A stretch of 64,000 bases of DNA, taken from positions 1 to 64,000 of the forward strand of contig NZ_JAVHUY010000034.1 of the NCBI RefSeq assembly GCF_031085175.1, written 5' to 3'. The position numbers and the translations under genes are program-made. The stretch is from Phytohabitans maris. GTDB lineage: Bacteria; Actinomycetota; Actinomycetes; Mycobacteriales; Micromonosporaceae. Shown piece after piece: positions 34,495-43,371 of the stretch. Positions within the stretch are counted from its first letter, which is position 1, and each line of letters begins with the position of its first letter. Below the pieces are notes generated by a model. It was not told the origin of the DNA. It did not search any database and worked only from the letters and a program-made list of their open reading frames with translations.

Positions 34495-35799
34495 TCAGCA
34501 GTGCCACATCAGCAGCTCGGTGGCGGGGCCGCCGTTCATGAGTCGCTGCTTCGCCGCCGAGTCGGCGTCCGTGCTTCGCGGGACGCGCTCGCCGTACAGG
34601 CGGCGGTTGTCGTCGCTCAGCGTGGTCGGGTAGCCGTCGGCGGGGCCGGGCAGCGCCGTCACCTCGCCGCCGGGCGAGACGACCGTCGGGCCGCCGTCGC
34701 CGGGGAGCGCGACCCAGCCGGAGGCGTTGACGGCGGTGGCCGGCGTCGCCCGCTCCGGCCAGTGGGTCACCTGTCCGGTACGCAGGTTCCAGCGGGCCGG
34801 CGCGGTCACCAGCTTGCCGCCTGCGGCCTTACCCAGCATGTCGAGCACCCGCTTGTCCGACTCGGTGACCTGGGCGCGCGGGGCGACCGGGCGGGCCGGC
34901 GGCGCGGAGGCCTCCGGGTGCAGGCCGACCCAGCCGGCGGCCCAGTCGCCGCGGACGGCGAGCGCCTGCCCGGTGGCCGCGCCCGGCGGGAGCCGCAGCG
35001 CGCGGCCGCTGCCGTCGGCGTGCCAGACGTACGGGTCGGCGCCCTCGCCGCGGGTGCCGACCACCGTGCCGTCGCCGCCGACGCCCGAGCCGCGTACGTC
35101 GCCGGGGCGGGTGAGCAGCACCGGGGACCCGGCGCGCGGCCAGGTGACGACCACGAACCGCAGGCCGCGCCACGCCTCGCCGGTCACGTCGCCGCGCTCG
35201 TCGACGGCCAGCGGGACCCACCACTCGTACCCGTCGACCGGGGCCAGCTTGGTGACCCGCCCGTCCCGGTAGACCCAGGCCAGCGGGGTGCCGCCGGCGG
35301 TGGAGGAGGTGCCGACGACCACGCCGGCGGAGTTGACCGCGCGGGGCTGGGCGCCGTCGCCGGCGGCGGGGAGCAGCGCGGGCTCGCCGTCGGTCCAGAG
35401 CACCGGGCGGACCGTACCGTCGGGCTGGACCAGGCTCGCCGCCGCGTACCGGCCGGTGGGATCCGCGACCACCTGCCCGGTCAGGACGCCCTTGCCGGCC
35501 GGGGGCGGCAGCGGCCGCACCGTGCAGGCGCTGAACGGGGCCGGCGTCCCGGTCACCGTCTCGCCGATCGGCACCTCCAGGCGCTCGCCCCCGGGGGTGC
35601 GGTCGAGCGCCTGCCCGACCGCGGCGGTGCCGGCGAGGGCGCAGACGGTGGCGGCCGCGACCGCCGCGTACCGGCGCCGGCGCCGCACCGCTCCCCCGGC
35701 CGCGATGGCCCGCGCCAGGTCCGCGTGGGCCGGCGGCACGTGGGCGGTCTCCAGCAGCACGCGAACGTCGTCCGCCCGCTCGTCGTACTCTTCGGTCAC
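34495..35799 (-). CDS. membrane protein with extracellular propeller-like domain, partner of SigE-family sigma factor
   Basis: 434 aa from GTG at 35799, overlapping the sigma factor stop (GTGA). A cytoplasmic N-terminus of about 45 residues is followed by one membrane helix (YAAVAAATVCALAGTAAVGQ) and a long outside region with repeated short blocks such as GRYAAASLVQPDGTVRPVLW, AVNSAGVVVGTSSTAGGTPLAWVYRDG and AVNASGWVALPGDGG that resemble a beta-propeller of the kind whose repeats start with Asn and Gly. Coupling to a SigE-family sigma gene suggests an anti-sigma or sensor role. No zinc anti-sigma motif is present. Confidence 0.75.
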   Translation of the reverse strand: MTEEYDERADDVRVLLETAHVPPAHADLARAIAAGGAVRRRRRYAAVAAATVCALAGTAAVGQALDRTPGGERLEVPIGETVTGTPAPFSACTVRPLPPPAGKGVLTGQVVADPTGRYAAASLVQPDGTVRPVLWTDGEPALLPAAGDGAQPRAVNSAGVVVGTSSTAGGTPLAWVYRDGRVTKLAPVDGYEWWVPLAVDERGDVTGEAWRGLRFVVVTWPRAGSPVLLTRPGDVRGSGVGGDGTVVGTRGEGADPYVWHADGSGRALRLPPGAATGQALAVRGDWAAGWVGLHPEASAPPARPVAPRAQVTESDKRVLDMLGKAAGGKLVTAPARWNLRTGQVTHWPERATPATAVNASGWVALPGDGGPTVVSPGGEVTALPGPADGYPTTLSDDNRRLYGERVPRSTDADSAAKQRLMNGGPATELLMWHC

Positions 35800-36326
35800 T
35801 CGGCCAATCCCCCACCCTTGCCCGTGCCCACCCCGGCGAGCGGCGCCTCGCCGAGGCGTGCGCGCAGCGTCGCGAGGCCGCGCGCGGTCTGCGCCTTGAC
35901 GTTTCCGGTGGAGCACCGCATCGCCGCGGCCACGCTCTCCACCGGCATGTCGCAGAGGAAGCGCATCACCAGCACCGTCCGCTGCCCCTTGGGCAGCTCG
36001 GCGAGCGCCCGCACGACAAGGTCGCGCTCCTCCACGCCGGTGTCGCCGGAGGCGCCCCGCTCGGGCGTCGCCGACATCAGCCACACCTTGGACCAGGCCA
36101 GCCGCTTCTCGTCGATGTACGCCCGGACCAGCATGCGGTGCACGTACCCGTCGAGGTTGTCCGCGCCCCGGGCCCGGGCCCAGTGCACGTAGAGCTTGGT
36201 CACCGTGGTCTGCACCAGGTCGTCGGCGCGGTGCTCGTCGCCGCAGAGCAGGTATGCGGCCCGGTGCCACCGGGCCAGCCGCGCCGAGACGAACTCGACG
36301 TACTCGGACGTGTCGTCCGCCCGCAT
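35796..36326 (-). CDS. SigE-family ECF RNA polymerase sigma factor
   Basis: 176 aa from ATG at 36326 with GGGGAGGAG upstream. Region 2 appears as EYVEFVSARLARWHRAAYLLCGDEHRADDLVQTTVTKLYVHW and region 4 as ALAELPKGQRTVLVMRFLCDMPVESVAAAMRCSTGNVKAQTARGLATLR. This matches the actinobacterial SigE (Streptomyces) family, usually found with a membrane protein gene directly downstream, as here. It probably directs a cell-envelope or similar stress response under control of the partner protein. Confidence 0.92.
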   Translation of the reverse strand: MRADDTSEYVEFVSARLARWHRAAYLLCGDEHRADDLVQTTVTKLYVHWARARGADNLDGYVHRMLVRAYIDEKRLAWSKVWLMSATPERGASGDTGVEERDLVVRALAELPKGQRTVLVMRFLCDMPVESVAAAMRCSTGNVKAQTARGLATLRARLGEAPLAGVGTGKGGGLAE

Positions 36327-36407
36327 GCGGTGTACTCCTCCCCGACAACCCTCACCCACGATGACGTCCCGGGACCGCGTCGAGGTTGCGCCGGTACCGG
36401 AAAAAGT

Positions 36408-36443
36408 GAGCGGGCCCGGCCTGCGTCGAGGCCGGACCCGCTC
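36408..36443 (-). terminator. intrinsic terminator of the LVIVD-repeat protein gene
   Basis: Arms 36408-36422 and 36429-36443 pair over 15 bases with one mismatch and a 6-nt loop. On the minus strand the stem is followed within three bases by TTTTT (36401-36405 complement). It lies 15 bp past the stop at 36458, a textbook rho-independent terminator. Confidence 0.88.
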
Positions 36444-36457
36444 GCCTGGTACGTGGG

Positions 36458-37876
36458 TCAGTAGCGCTGCTGGCTCTGCGCGTTGAGCACGTCGAACCGG
36501 TTGAACTCGGCACCGAAGAGCCGCCAGTCCCGCACCTGCAGGACGTCGAGCCCCTTCACGATGTCGTTGGAGTAGATGTGGCCGTTGTAGTAGTACGCCG
36601 ACCACGATCCGCCCAGCACCAGGCTCTCGGTCGAGAGCGGGCCGCGCTCCCAGTAGGCGATCTCCTTGGGGCGGGACGAGTTGGTGAAGTCCCAGACCGA
36701 GATGCCGCCCTGGTACCACGCCTGGACCATCACGTCGCGGCCGGGCACCGGGATCAGCGAGCCGTTGTGGGCCACGCAGTTCTCGGTGTCGGCGTTCGCC
36801 CGGGGGATCTTGTAGTAGCTCTTGAACACGAGCCGCCGGTGGTCGCCCCACCCGGCGATGTCGTAGATCGCGTCGGCGCCCTTGTCCGGACCGATCGCGT
36901 CGTTGCACTCCGCCCCGACGCCGCCGCCGAGCTCGTCGGTGAAGACGACCTTGGTGCCGGAGTTGTTGAACGTGGCCGAGTGCCAGAACGCGAAGTTGAC
37001 CGTGTCGCGGACCCGGGTGATCACGCGGGGCGACTCGGGCCGCTTGATGTCGAGCAGGATGCCGTCACCCATGCACGCGCCCGCGGCGATGTCCTTCTGC
37101 GGGTACGCGGTGATGTCGTGGCAGCCGGTGGTCTGCGCGCTGGGCCCGCCCGGCGGGTTGCCGGTGTCGCCCGGGAAGAGGTTGGGCGTCGCCACGACCG
37201 CCGCCTGGGTGGGGCGCTTGACCGGCACCTTGATGATCGAGATCAGGTCGTGCGGCGGCTGGCAGTCCGGGAACGAGGCCGACGGGGAGTACGACGACAC
37301 GTAGACGTACACCGTCTTGCGGTCCTTGCCCGGCACCACGGTGTGGGTGTGCGAACCGCAGTTGGTCTCGACCGACTTCACGTAGCGCGGGCTGCGCACG
37401 TTGCTGATGTCGAAGATGCGGATGCCCTCCCACGACTCCTTGACCGAGGCCGGCTGCGACACGCTGGTGCAGGAGTCGTCGCTGCGGGAGGCGTCGACCG
37501 ACATGAAGAGCAGGTTGCCGTAGACGCTGAGGTCGCCCTGGCCGCCGACGCAGGCCACCTGGGTGACCACCCGGGGCTGGCTCGGCCGGCTGACGTCGAA
37601 GACGGCGAAACCGTTGTAGTTGCCGGCGAACGCGTACTTCCCCTGGAACGCGATGTCGGAGTTGATGCCGCCGGCGAGCGGTCCCGACAGCGGCACGTTG
37701 GCGAGCTGGCGGATGTTGCCGCTGCTCACGATCTCGTCGACGCCCGGAATCTCGTTTGTGGACGGCGACTGGGCACTGGTCGGGGAGGCGGAGGCCGCGA
37801 CGGCCAGCGTGAGGGCGAACGCGGCGGCCGCGACGGCACCGAGCCGCCGTAACCCTTGTGGGGCGGATCTGAACAT
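36458..37876 (-). CDS. secreted LVIVD-repeat beta-propeller protein
   Basis: 472 aa with a signal peptide (LGAVAAAAFALTLAVAASASPTSAQ). Repeated blocks such as YAFAGNYNGFAVFDVSRPSQPRVV, GIRIFDISNVRSPRYVKSV, GILLDIKRPESPRVI and GGISVWDFTNSSRPKEI are LVIVD-type repeats that build a propeller. Several His residues (NCGSHTHTVVPG, CHDIT, FWHSATF) and Cys pairs suggest metal or disulfide sites. Function is unknown. It is divergent from a DUF305 gene with 182 bp between the starts. I recall these two families as neighbours in other actinomycetes, which suggests a shared extracytoplasmic role, perhaps metal-related. Confidence 0.85.
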   Translation of the reverse strand: MFRSAPQGLRRLGAVAAAAFALTLAVAASASPTSAQSPSTNEIPGVDEIVSSGNIRQLANVPLSGPLAGGINSDIAFQGKYAFAGNYNGFAVFDVSRPSQPRVVTQVACVGGQGDLSVYGNLLFMSVDASRSDDSCTSVSQPASVKESWEGIRIFDISNVRSPRYVKSVETNCGSHTHTVVPGKDRKTVYVYVSSYSPSASFPDCQPPHDLISIIKVPVKRPTQAAVVATPNLFPGDTGNPPGGPSAQTTGCHDITAYPQKDIAAGACMGDGILLDIKRPESPRVITRVRDTVNFAFWHSATFNNSGTKVVFTDELGGGVGAECNDAIGPDKGADAIYDIAGWGDHRRLVFKSYYKIPRANADTENCVAHNGSLIPVPGRDVMVQAWYQGGISVWDFTNSSRPKEIAYWERGPLSTESLVLGGSWSAYYYNGHIYSNDIVKGLDVLQVRDWRLFGAEFNRFDVLNAQSQQRY

Positions 37877-38058
37877 GGAAATACCCCGTCTTTCAGAGCC
37901 CTTTCACGGCCGAAAGGGCGCCAGATTGGTGCACACCTTACCGAGGCATCGTAACCGTCGATGTGACACCCGTCACTTTGATGGTCATCCTAGCGATATA
38001 CGATCGCCGGCACCCGGTCTGGAGCCGGCGACGCACGCGTTTTCGGAGGTAGGGGCTG

Positions 38059-38727
38059 ATGAGCCGTCGGGGGTATGCGATCGTCGCCGCCGTCGTGGTG
38101 GCGGTCGCCGGCGTCGCGGTCGCCCTCGGGGTGCGGGCGGCCGGCCCGGACGGCGAGCCGGTGGCGAGCGCGTCGCCGAGCCCGACCGGTTCGCCGGTAC
38201 CGGTGGTCGTGCCCGGACGTCCCGGCGAGAGTGCCTCGGTGATCCCCTCCGACCAGCTCCCCGCCCCGGACGGCAGCCTCTACAACGAGGCCGACGCCAC
38301 CTTCGTGCGGATGATGATCCCGCACCACGCCCAGGCCCTCGAGATGGCCGCCCTCGCCACCGACCGGGCCGGGCACCCGCAGATCCGCGCGGTCGCCTCC
38401 CGCATCACCGCCGCGCAGAAGTCGGAGATCGCGGTCTTCCAGGCCTGGCTGAAGGCGCGCGACCTCAGCGCGGACGAGGCCGGGCACAGCCACGCCGGCA
38501 TGAAGGGCATGCAGTCGCCCGAGGCGATCGAGGGCCTGGCCGGCCTGCGGGGCGCCGCGTTCGACGCGAGGTTCGTCGACATGATGGTCGCCCACCACGA
38601 GGGCGCCATCGCGATGGCCACCGACCTGCTGCACTCCGGCCGCGACGAGCGGGTCGGCGAGATGGCCACCGGCCTCCTCGCCGAGCAGCAGGCCGAGATC
38701 GCCCGGATGCGCCAGATCCCGCTGTAG
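38059..38727 (+). CDS. exported DUF305 (CopM-like) protein
   Basis: 222 aa. An N-terminal signal anchor (AIVAAVVVAVAGVAVALGV) and a Ser/Pro linker lead to a DUF305 four-helix domain with two internal repeats: FVRMMIPHHAQALEMA and FVDMMVAHHEGAIAMA, each with the Met-Met-x2-His-His pattern. DUF305 proteins are ferritin-like bundles; CopM members bind copper through Met and His. It is probably an extracytoplasmic metal-binding protein working with the divergent LVIVD protein. Confidence 0.9.
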   Translation: MSRRGYAIVAAVVVAVAGVAVALGVRAAGPDGEPVASASPSPTGSPVPVVVPGRPGESASVIPSDQLPAPDGSLYNEADATFVRMMIPHHAQALEMAALATDRAGHPQIRAVASRITAAQKSEIAVFQAWLKARDLSADEAGHSHAGMKGMQSPEAIEGLAGLRGAAFDARFVDMMVAHHEGAIAMATDLLHSGRDERVGEMATGLLAEQQAEIARMRQIPL

Positions 38728-38740
38728 GCCGGGCGGCGGC

Positions 38741-39496
38741 TCAGCAGCCGACCCGGGTCGCCGACAGGGCGACGTCGTCGAGCAGGAGGTCGTACGCCGC
38801 CGGGGTCGGGTCGCCCCGGTAGAGCTGCCAGCCGATCTTCACGGTGTCGAAGCGGGGGAAGACGAAGTCGACCGGGTTGCCACCGTGCTGCGTCGTGGTG
38901 ACCGTGAGGTCGGGCCGCGGGCGGCCGTCGATCCAGACCTCGACGCGGTTGTCGGTCGCGTCGGCGCGCCACTCCACGCACTGCCAGCGGCCGGCGACCG
39001 ACGGCGCGGACTCGCGCCAGTTGGTCCAGTCACCGGTCGGGCCGCCGTCGGCGCCGACGCCCCAGAGGGCGCGGTCCAGCGTGGGCACGTACTGGCCGCC
39101 GAGCGGGCGCACGATCTCCGGACCCTGGCCGGTCGCCTCGACCAGCGTGTAGTGCGCCCAGTCCGGCGCGGTCGGGAAGGCGGCGACCCGCAGCCGGACC
39201 CGGCCGTAGAAGCTGTTGCCGGGCGGCGCGAAGTCGTCCACCTTGAGGAACGCGCGCCCGTTGCCTTCGGTGTGCACGTGCAGGACGCGGTCGCCGCGGT
39301 GGCGCTCGACCGTGAGGGTGCCGTGCTTGGTGTCTATCCCCCACTCGAGGCTGGCGGCCCCGCCCAGCGGCAGCCGCTCGAAGTCCTCGCAGAACAGGAA
39401 GCGGTCGGCGCACCCGCCCCGGGAGTGGGCCGGCGCCGCGGCCGGCGCGACGAACAACAGCAGCACCCCGGCCGCGGCGGCCACAAGCCTCGTCAT
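38741..39496 (-). CDS. secreted carbohydrate-binding or lyase-like protein (Cip1-like, tentative)
   Basis: 251 aa from ATG at 39496 with a signal peptide (LVAAAAGVLLLFVAPAAAPA). The mature part FLFCEDFERLPLG, NSFYGRVRLRV, DWAHYTLVEATG, WECVEW-type RWQCVEWRA, NRVEVWIDG and FDTVKIGWQLY is a jelly-roll or concanavalin-like beta sandwich with four Cys. The nearest style I know is the Cip1-like core found in plant-biomass fungi and streptomycetes, which belongs to polysaccharide-acting proteins. Activity is not proven. It ends 13 bp from the convergent DUF305 gene. Confidence 0.65.
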   Translation of the reverse strand: MTRLVAAAAGVLLLFVAPAAAPAHSRGGCADRFLFCEDFERLPLGGAASLEWGIDTKHGTLTVERHRGDRVLHVHTEGNGRAFLKVDDFAPPGNSFYGRVRLRVAAFPTAPDWAHYTLVEATGQGPEIVRPLGGQYVPTLDRALWGVGADGGPTGDWTNWRESAPSVAGRWQCVEWRADATDNRVEVWIDGRPRPDLTVTTTQHGGNPVDFVFPRFDTVKIGWQLYRGDPTPAAYDLLLDDVALSATRVGC

Positions 39497-39612
39497 CACG
39501 TCGATATTCTTACATACCTCGATGCCTTTCGCGGACGGGACCAGCCCGCACGCCGCCACGCGGCGCCTGGCGAAAGCGCGGCCCGGCGCGGCCCGGCCCG
39601 GCGCGGCTCGGC

Positions 39613-40308
39613 TCAGGGGAGCGTGAGGCCGGCGTCGTGGGCGAGGAGCGCCACCTGTACCCGGTTGTTGAGCTCCAGCTTGGTCAGCACCCGGGACACG
39701 TGCGCCTTGACCGTGGCCACGCTCATGTAGAGCTCGCCGCTGATCTCCGCGTTGGACTTGCCCTGGCCGACCGCGACGGCGACCTCCCGCTCCCGGTCGC
39801 TGAGCCGGGCGAGCAGCGCCAGCGCGTGCCGCCGCCGCCCGTCGGCGCCGCTGTCGCTCACGTGGTCGATGAGGCGGCGGGTCACCGCGGGCGAGAGCAT
39901 CGGCTCGCCGAGCGCCACCCGGCGCACCGCGCGCAGGATCTCGGCCGGCGGGGTGTCCTTGAGCAGGAAGCCGCTGGCGCCGGCGCGGAGCGCGCGCAGC
40001 ACGTACTCGTCGGCGTGGAACGTGGTCAGCACGATCACCTCGGGCGGCTCCGGGCGGCGGCGCAGCGCCTCGGTGGCGGCGAGCCCGTCGAGGCGGGGCA
40101 TGCGGATGTCCATGAGCACCACGTCCGGCGCGTACGAGCGGACGGCGGCGGCCACCTCCGCCCCGTCGGACGCCTCGCCGACCACCGCGATGTCGGTGGC
40201 GCCGCCGAGGATCATCGCGAGGCCGGCCCGGACCAGCGCGTCGTCGTCGACGATCAACACCTTGATCGGCGCGCCGCCGGGCGCCTCCCCCGGGTCTACG
40301 CCGGCCAC
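39613..40308 (-). CDS. NarL/LuxR-family response regulator
   Basis: 231 aa if GTG at 40308 is used, overlapping the kinase gene by 13 bp; conserved sequence starts at IKVLIVDDDALVRAGL. Receiver motifs are the VDDD acidic pocket, the phosphorylatable Asp in VLMDIRMP and the Lys in LLKDTPP. The LuxR HTH is LSDREREVAVAVGQGKSNAEISGELYMSVATVKAHVSRVLTKL. It pairs with the histidine kinase directly upstream and likely controls the adjacent ABC exporter, which is divergent from the kinase gene. Confidence 0.93.
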   Translation of the reverse strand: MAGVDPGEAPGGAPIKVLIVDDDALVRAGLAMILGGATDIAVVGEASDGAEVAAAVRSYAPDVVLMDIRMPRLDGLAATEALRRRPEPPEVIVLTTFHADEYVLRALRAGASGFLLKDTPPAEILRAVRRVALGEPMLSPAVTRRLIDHVSDSGADGRRRHALALLARLSDREREVAVAVGQGKSNAEISGELYMSVATVKAHVSRVLTKLELNNRVQVALLAHDAGLTLP

Positions 40309-41528
40309 GGCAGCCACGCCCAGAGCCGGAAGTCGCCCCCGGCCGTACGCCCGTGCTCCAGCCGCCCGCCGGCGAGCGTGGCCCGCTCGGTGAGCCCCAC
40401 GATGCCGGTGCCGGTGCCCGGGATCGGCGGCCCGGCCGGCACGCCCACCGGCCACGGGTTGCGCACCTCGACCGAGAGCCCGTCGCCGGCCGCCCCGGCC
40501 ACGATCACGTCCACAGTGGAACCGTACGCGTGCTTGCGGGCGTTCGTCAGGCCTTCCTGCACGATCCGGTACGCGTTGCGCCCCACCGCCACCGGCACGG
40601 CGGCCAGGTCGTCCACCCGCCGGTCCAGGCGTACCCGCATGCCGGCCGCGCGCGACTCGTCGACCAGGCCGGGCAGGTCGGCGAGGGTCGGCTGGGGGCG
40701 GTCCGGGGCCTCGTCGGCCGGGTCGTCGCGGAGCACGCCGATCACCTCGCGCAGCTCCTGGAGCGCCTCGTGCGCGCTGGCCCGGATCACACCCGCGGCA
40801 CGGGCCACCTCCGGCGCCGGCGCGTCCGGCCGGAACTCCAGCGCGCCCGCGTGCAGGCTCAGCAGCGAGATCCGGTGGGCCAGCACGTCGTGCATCTCCC
40901 TTGCGATGCGGGCCCGCTCGGCCTGGCGGGCCTGGGCCACGCGCAGCCGCTGCTCGGCCTCGGCGCGGTGGGCGCGGTCGCGCAGCGAGTGGACGAGCTG
41001 GCGGCGGGCCCGGACCACCAGCCCCCAGGCGAGGATCAGCAGCGTCACCACGGCCGCCCAGACGATGTCCACCCAGTACGGGTCGCTGGACCACTCCGGC
41101 CGCAGCAGCGGGAAGACGAACCCGCCGGCGAACCCGGCCACGCCCAGCGCCGCCGCGACCGCGAAACGCCGGTGCACCACCACCGTGAAGAACGCCACGA
41201 TCGCCGCGCCGACGCTGGTCGCGGACCAGAGGCCGGCGGCCGTGACGGCGACGGCGAGCCCCACCGGCCAGCGCCGCCGCGCCCACAGCCCGAGGCAGCA
41301 CAGCAGGCCGACCGCGAGGTCGAGGGTGGTCCGCAACTCGTCGATGCCGCGCTCGTAGCTGTACGCGGCGAGCAGGAGTGCCAGCATCACCGAGAAGAGG
41401 AAGAAGACCACGTCCACGACCCAGTCGCGGGCCGTGCGCCGCACCGGCCCGCGGGCCTCCGGGTACGGCTCCGCCAGCAGGGCGCCGGGCAGCAGCGCAC
41501 GGTATTCGGGCGTCACCGCACCAACCAT
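40296..41528 (-). CDS. NarL-type sensor histidine kinase (HisKA_3)
   Basis: 410 aa from ATG at 41528. Four to six membrane helices occupy the first ~190 residues without a large outside loop. The dimerisation box with phosphorylated His is ERARIAREMHDVLAHRISLLSLHAGALE. The ATPase domain has the N-box AYRIVQEGLTNARKHA and G-box GTGTGIVGLTERA. Its stop is overlapped by the response regulator start. The short extracytoplasmic loops suggest sensing inside the membrane, as in kinases that guard against membrane-active drugs next to ABC exporters. Confidence 0.93.
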   Translation of the reverse strand: MVGAVTPEYRALLPGALLAEPYPEARGPVRRTARDWVVDVVFFLFSVMLALLLAAYSYERGIDELRTTLDLAVGLLCCLGLWARRRWPVGLAVAVTAAGLWSATSVGAAIVAFFTVVVHRRFAVAAALGVAGFAGGFVFPLLRPEWSSDPYWVDIVWAAVVTLLILAWGLVVRARRQLVHSLRDRAHRAEAEQRLRVAQARQAERARIAREMHDVLAHRISLLSLHAGALEFRPDAPAPEVARAAGVIRASAHEALQELREVIGVLRDDPADEAPDRPQPTLADLPGLVDESRAAGMRVRLDRRVDDLAAVPVAVGRNAYRIVQEGLTNARKHAYGSTVDVIVAGAAGDGLSVEVRNPWPVGVPAGPPIPGTGTGIVGLTERATLAGGRLEHGRTAGGDFRLWAWLPWPA

Positions 41529-41679
41529 GATCAAATGGTACGACCCGTCGCGGCCCCGGGCATCCGACCAAAGTCGAATGCCGCCCGTAGACCTCGGTCG
41601 CGCGGTAACCGACTCCGGTCACCCGCCGGCCGACCGCGGGCCGACGCGCGGGTACCGGCGGGAGCCGCAGGCTGGACGC

Positions 41680-42567
41680 ATGATCAGTGTGGAGCACCTG
41701 ACCAAGCGGTACGGCCCGCACACGGCCGTCGACGGCGTGTCGTTCCGCTGCGAGGCCGGCACGGTGACCGGGTTCCTCGGGCCGAACGGCGCCGGCAAGT
41801 CCACGACCATGCGCATGATCTGCGGCCTCACCCCGCCCACCGGCGGCGCGGCGACGGTCGACGGCGTGCCGTACCGGCGGCTACCGAACCCGGGCCGCCG
41901 CGTCGGCGTGCTCCTGGACGCCTCGGCCCAGCACCCGGGGCGTACCGGCCGCGAGACGCTCTCCCTCGCCGCGCAGGTCATGGGGGTGGACCGGGGCCGG
42001 GTGGACGCGCTGCTCGACCTCGTCGGGCTGGACGCGAAGGCCGGCCGCAAGCGGGTCCGCCAGTACTCGCTCGGCATGCGCCAGCGCCTCGGCCTGGCGC
42101 ACGCCCTCCTCGGCGACCCGCGCGTGCTCATCCTGGACGAGCCGGCCAACGGCCTGGACCCGGAGGGCATCTTCTGGATGCGTACCGTCCTGCGCGACTT
42201 CGCCGACCGGGGCGGCACCGTGCTGCTCTCCTCCCACCTGCTGCGCGAGGTGGAGGCGGTGGCGGACCGGCTGGTGGTCATCGGGGGTGGCCGGGTCGTC
42301 GCCGACGGCAGCAAGGAGGAGCTGCTGGCCGGCAGCGGCGTCCGGGTACGCGGCCTCGATCCGGAGAAGCTGGAGCTCGCCCTGGCCGAGGCCGGCGTGG
42401 CCGCCACCCGTACCCCGGACGGCGCGCTGGTCGCCCAGGCCGACGCGGAGACCGTGGGGCGTACCGCCGCCGCGGCCGGGCTCGTGCTGCTGGAGCTCCG
42501 CCCCGCCGACGGCGCCGGGCTGGAGCAGCTCTTCCTCGAACTCACCGCGAACGGAGCAGCCCGATGA
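41680..42567 (+). CDS. ABC exporter ATP-binding protein (DrrA/CcmA-like)
   Basis: 295 aa from ATG at 41680. Walker A is GPNGAGKST, the signature is YSLGMRQRLGLAHAL, Walker B is VLILDEPANGLDPEG and the H-loop is VLLSSHLL. A C-terminal extension (LDPEKLELALAEAGV, ELRPADGAGLEQLFLELT) is typical of drug and lantibiotic exporters. It overlaps its permease gene by ATGA and is divergent from the kinase gene, with 151 bp between starts. Confidence 0.93.
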   Translation: MISVEHLTKRYGPHTAVDGVSFRCEAGTVTGFLGPNGAGKSTTMRMICGLTPPTGGAATVDGVPYRRLPNPGRRVGVLLDASAQHPGRTGRETLSLAAQVMGVDRGRVDALLDLVGLDAKAGRKRVRQYSLGMRQRLGLAHALLGDPRVLILDEPANGLDPEGIFWMRTVLRDFADRGGTVLLSSHLLREVEAVADRLVVIGGGRVVADGSKEELLAGSGVRVRGLDPEKLELALAEAGVAATRTPDGALVAQADAETVGRTAAAAGLVLLELRPADGAGLEQLFLELTANGAAR

Positions 42568-43355
42568 ACACCGCCACTGTCGAAGCGCCGGTCCGCACGC
42601 CCACCCATGTCGAGGTCGGCCGCCCGTCGATCGGCCGGCTCACCCTCGTCGAGCTACGCAAGATGACCGACACGCGGGCCGGGTTCTGGCTGCTGGCGCT
42701 GACCGCCCTCGGGTACGCGGCGCTGGTCACGGTCGTGCTCTTCGCCGCCGACCCGCCGGACCGGACGTTCTACGGGTTCTTCCAGATCACGCTCCTCCCG
42801 TCCGGCGTGCTGCTGCCGGTGATCGGCATCCTCGCGGTCACCGGGGAGTGGACGCAGCGGGGCGCGCTCACCACGTTCACGCTGGTGCCCGAACGCGAGC
42901 GGGTCGCCGCCGCCAAGCTCCTCGCCGGGGTGGTGCTGGCCGCCGCCTCGGTCGTCGCCGGGCTGTTCTTCGCCGCGCTGGGCAACCTGGCCGGCATCGC
43001 CTTCGCGGACGGCGACGGCAGCTGGCAGCTGACCGTCGGCGCGCTGGGCAGCGCCGCGCTCTTCCAGGTCGTCAACATCACCATGGGCGTGGCGTTCGGC
43101 ATGCTGCTGATGAACTCGCCGCTCGCCATCGTCCTCTACTTCCTGCTGCCGACCGTGTGGAGCGTGCTCACCAGCCTGGTCGGCGCGTTGAAGACGCCCG
43201 CCCAGTGGCTCGACCTCAGCGTCACGTCGATGCCGCTGACCGAGAACGCGATGGCCGGCTCGGACTGGGCCAAGCTCGCCGCCTCCGTGGGGCTCTGGGT
43301 GGTGGTGCCCCTGGCGGCAGGTTTGGTGCGACTCCTGCGGCGCGAGGTGTCGTAG
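42564..43355 (+). CDS. ABC exporter permease (ABC-2 type)
   Basis: 263 aa, ATG at 42564 in an ATGA overlap with its ATPase. Six hydrophobic segments are visible after a short cytoplasmic N-terminus (GRLTLVELRKMTDTRAGFWLLALTALGYAALV), including PSGVLLPVIGILAVTGEWTQRGALTTFTLVP. Together with the ATPase it forms an exporter of unknown substrate, likely regulated by the neighbouring two-component system. Confidence 0.9.
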   Translation: MNTATVEAPVRTPTHVEVGRPSIGRLTLVELRKMTDTRAGFWLLALTALGYAALVTVVLFAADPPDRTFYGFFQITLLPSGVLLPVIGILAVTGEWTQRGALTTFTLVPERERVAAAKLLAGVVLAAASVVAGLFFAALGNLAGIAFADGDGSWQLTVGALGSAALFQVVNITMGVAFGMLLMNSPLAIVLYFLLPTVWSVLTSLVGALKTPAQWLDLSVTSMPLTENAMAGSDWAKLAASVGLWVVVPLAAGLVRLLRREVS

Positions 43356-43371
43356 GCGGTATACAGGGGGA

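Noticed and set aside
34495-36348. Extension of the SigE partner gene to a 617-codon frame
   Set aside because: The upstream part overlaps the whole sigma factor gene antiparallel in frame; the GTG at 35799 in a GTGA overlap is the natural start.
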